DNA of 39,962 nucleotides from an uncultured Ilumatobacter sp. (GTDB lineage Bacteria; Actinomycetota; Acidimicrobiia; Acidimicrobiales; Ilumatobacteraceae): contig CALFRK010000160.1 of assembly GCA_937919625.1 (NCBI GenBank), positions 1-39,962 of the forward strand, in the 5' to 3' direction. The notes below the pieces were generated by a model. The model had not been told where the DNA came from. It saw only the letters and a program-made list of their open reading frames with translations, and ran no database searches. Below, piece by piece: positions 38,657 to 39,962 of this stretch (position 1 is the first letter of the stretch; each line of letters starts with the position of its first letter). The translations under genes were made by a program, and so were the position numbers.

Positions 38657-38719
38657 GCAGGATCGACGTTACCGGATCGTCGGCGCAGTAGCGGAGAGGC
38701 AGGCCACTAGGTTCGCCTC

Positions 38720-39652
38720 ATGAGCGACCTGCCTGTGCTGTTCGTCGACCACCCCTTTCCCGACGTATACCGGGACCTGGTCGATGGCAGAGCAACCATC
38801 TGTGGGTCGGGCGGCGACGACGGGCTCGATCACGCCAACGCCGTGATCGCCGGAGCTACCCGACCATGGAACGCCGCTGCGTTCGGCCTGGCGCCACAGC
38901 TGACGGTGATCTCGCGGGTCGGCGTGGGCTACGACAATATCGATGTCACCGCCGCCGCCGCCGCCGGCGTGATCGTGTGCAACACACCGACGGCGCCGAT
39001 GGTGTCGACCGCCGAGCACACGATGGCTCTGCTGTTCGCCGTCACCAAGCATCTCCCCCACCAGATCGATCGAGCGCATCAAGGGCTGCCCGGTGAGCCA
39101 ACCGGCCGTTCGCTCGAGCTCGATGGCCGGGTGCTCGGCCTGGTCGGGATCGGCCGGATTGCATCGCGGGTGGCACTCGCCGCCCAGGCACTCGGTATGT
39201 ACGTGATCGCCAGCGATCCCGCAATCGACGAGGCGCCGGTAGCGGGTGTCGAGCTGGTCGATCTCGCTGACCTGCTGGCCCGGTCCGACGTCGTGTCGCT
39301 GCATGCCCCTGCACTTCCATCGACAACTCGCATGATCAACGCCGACACGTTGGCGGCGATCAAGCCGGGGGCGTACCTGATCAATTGCGCGAGAGGCGTA
39401 CTCGTCGATCACGATGCGCTGCTGGATGTGATCGATCGGGGCCATCTGGCGGGTGCCGGACTCGACGTGACCGACCCTGAGCCACTTCCCGCTGGACACC
39501 CGCTGCTCGATCGGGTCAACGTCATCGTCACTCCACACGTGGCCTCTGCCAGCGTGGCCGGCCGCCGACGCCTTTACGAACACTCGATCGAGAACGCCTT
39601 GGCCGTGCTCGCAGGCCGGTCGGCGAGCATCGTCCCTGTACCCACAACGTGA
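38720..39652 (+). CDS. NAD-dependent D-2-hydroxyacid dehydrogenase
   Basis: A 310-aa enzyme of the phosphoglycerate/formate dehydrogenase superfamily. The NAD loop is GLVGIGRIASRV (140-151). Catalytic residues are Arg225 in NCARGV, Glu254 in DVTDPEPLP and His273 in VTPHVAS. There is no C-terminal ACT domain, so it is unlikely to be a regulated biosynthetic SerA. Substrate unknown. An HpcH/HpaI aldolase starts 12 bp downstream; together they could handle 2-hydroxy or 2-oxo acids. Confidence 0.9.
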   Translation: MSDLPVLFVDHPFPDVYRDLVDGRATICGSGGDDGLDHANAVIAGATRPWNAAAFGLAPQLTVISRVGVGYDNIDVTAAAAAGVIVCNTPTAPMVSTAEHTMALLFAVTKHLPHQIDRAHQGLPGEPTGRSLELDGRVLGLVGIGRIASRVALAAQALGMYVIASDPAIDEAPVAGVELVDLADLLARSDVVSLHAPALPSTTRMINADTLAAIKPGAYLINCARGVLVDHDALLDVIDRGHLAGAGLDVTDPEPLPAGHPLLDRVNVIVTPHVASASVAGRRRLYEHSIENALAVLAGRSASIVPVPTT

Positions 39653-39664
39653 GAGGATTGGCAC

Positions 39665-39962
39665 ATGACGAGTTTGCGAGCACATTGGGCGGCCGGCGAC
39701 GAGACGTTGGGATTCTGGTTGTCAGCGCCAGGAGTCTTGGGGGCAGAGATCACCGCTCGCCAGCCGATCGACTATGTCTGTATCGACACCCAACACGGAG
39801 CAATCGACTATCAAACGTCGGTCGCCATGATCCAGGCGATCGACCTCGTCGGCGCAACGCCAATCGTGCGTGTTCCGTGGAACGAGCAAGGCATTATCGG
39901 CAAGACGCTCGACGCCGGGGCGCACGGCGTGATCGTGCCGATGGTCAACACCCGCGCCCAGG
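39665..39962 (+). CDS. HpcH/HpaI aldolase (3' end outside window)
   Basis: Starts at ATG 39665 with GAGAGGA about 10 bases upstream and is cut off by the window edge. The visible 99 residues read HWAAGDETLGFWLSAPG, DYVCIDTQHGAIDYQ, and IVRVPWNEQGIIGKTLDAGAHGVIVPM, all characteristic of the class II HpcH/HpaI aldolase barrel. The QHG (His in the metal/base position) and RVPWN/KTLDAGAHGVIVP segments are diagnostic. These enzymes cleave 2-oxo-4-hydroxy acids. Confidence 0.9.
   Translation, partial: MTSLRAHWAAGDETLGFWLSAPGVLGAEITARQPIDYVCIDTQHGAIDYQTSVAMIQAIDLVGATPIVRVPWNEQGIIGKTLDAGAHGVIVPMVNTRAQ

Overview
The window is high-GC bacterial chromosome with very compact gene packing, many 4-bp start/stop overlaps, GTG and TTG starts, and short 5' leaders. 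The gene set (class E sortase, polyphosphate glucokinase, full-length Lhr helicase, menaquinone-reductase-type flavoprotein, CsoR and TetR regulators, an EchA6-like crotonase) points to an actinobacterium. A full cytochrome c maturation System I operon makes an Acidimicrobiia/Ilumatobacter-like lineage my best guess. That placement is inference; there is no rRNA in the window to confirm it.

Layout. 1-2527: end of a GH36 alpha-galactosidase and a MalK/UgpC/MsmK-type sugar ABC ATPase. 2561-6392: a CobW-family GTPase and a YtcJ-like amidohydrolase (minus strand, 4-bp overlap), divergent from an MFS transporter, followed by a 73-bp tandem hairpin repeat. 6560-8494: a SufR-like winged-helix regulator divergent from an Mrp/ApbC Fe-S carrier, with a small palindrome between them. 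8522-10193: a small zincin-like protein, a DUF4328 membrane protein and a SixA-type phosphatase. 10210-16991 (minus): ccmA-B-C-D-E-F-G-H-I in one tightly overlapping operon, including a 51-aa ccmD that is easy to miss. 17086-18558: a class E sortase with an unusual C-terminal membrane extension.

18725-22625: acyl-CoA thioesterase, a gene-poor stretch of about 500 bp, a small secreted Asp/His-rich protein with a strong terminator-like hairpin after it, and an OmpR-type two-component system. 22784-25599: DUF6886 protein, EchA6-like crotonase lacking both hydratase glutamates, and a MalY/PatB-type aminotransferase. 25814-28211: CsoR-family repressor with a perfect operator over its own -10 box, a small membrane protein, a TetR repressor whose 24-bp palindrome runs into its own start codon, and an exported/membrane diguanylate cyclase. 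28226-32698 (minus): Lhr. 32885-33124: a truncated ABC ATPase with an intact ribosome binding site. 33393-36240: an SF2 helicase and a Ca2+/Na+ antiporter. 36237-38656 (minus): chorismate mutase, geranylgeranyl/menaquinone reductase family protein and PpgK. 38720-39962: D-2-hydroxyacid dehydrogenase and the start of an HpcH/HpaI aldolase.

Functional links. The ccm operon builds c-type cytochromes: CcmAB export and release, CcmCDE haem handling, CcmFHI ligation, CcmG thiol reduction. The SufR/Mrp pair suggests Fe-S homeostasis. The chorismate mutase/flavoprotein pair suggests aromatic or quinone metabolism. The CsoR and TetR genes appear self-regulated from visible operators. I did not find a phage, CRISPR array, tRNA, rRNA or complete insertion sequence.
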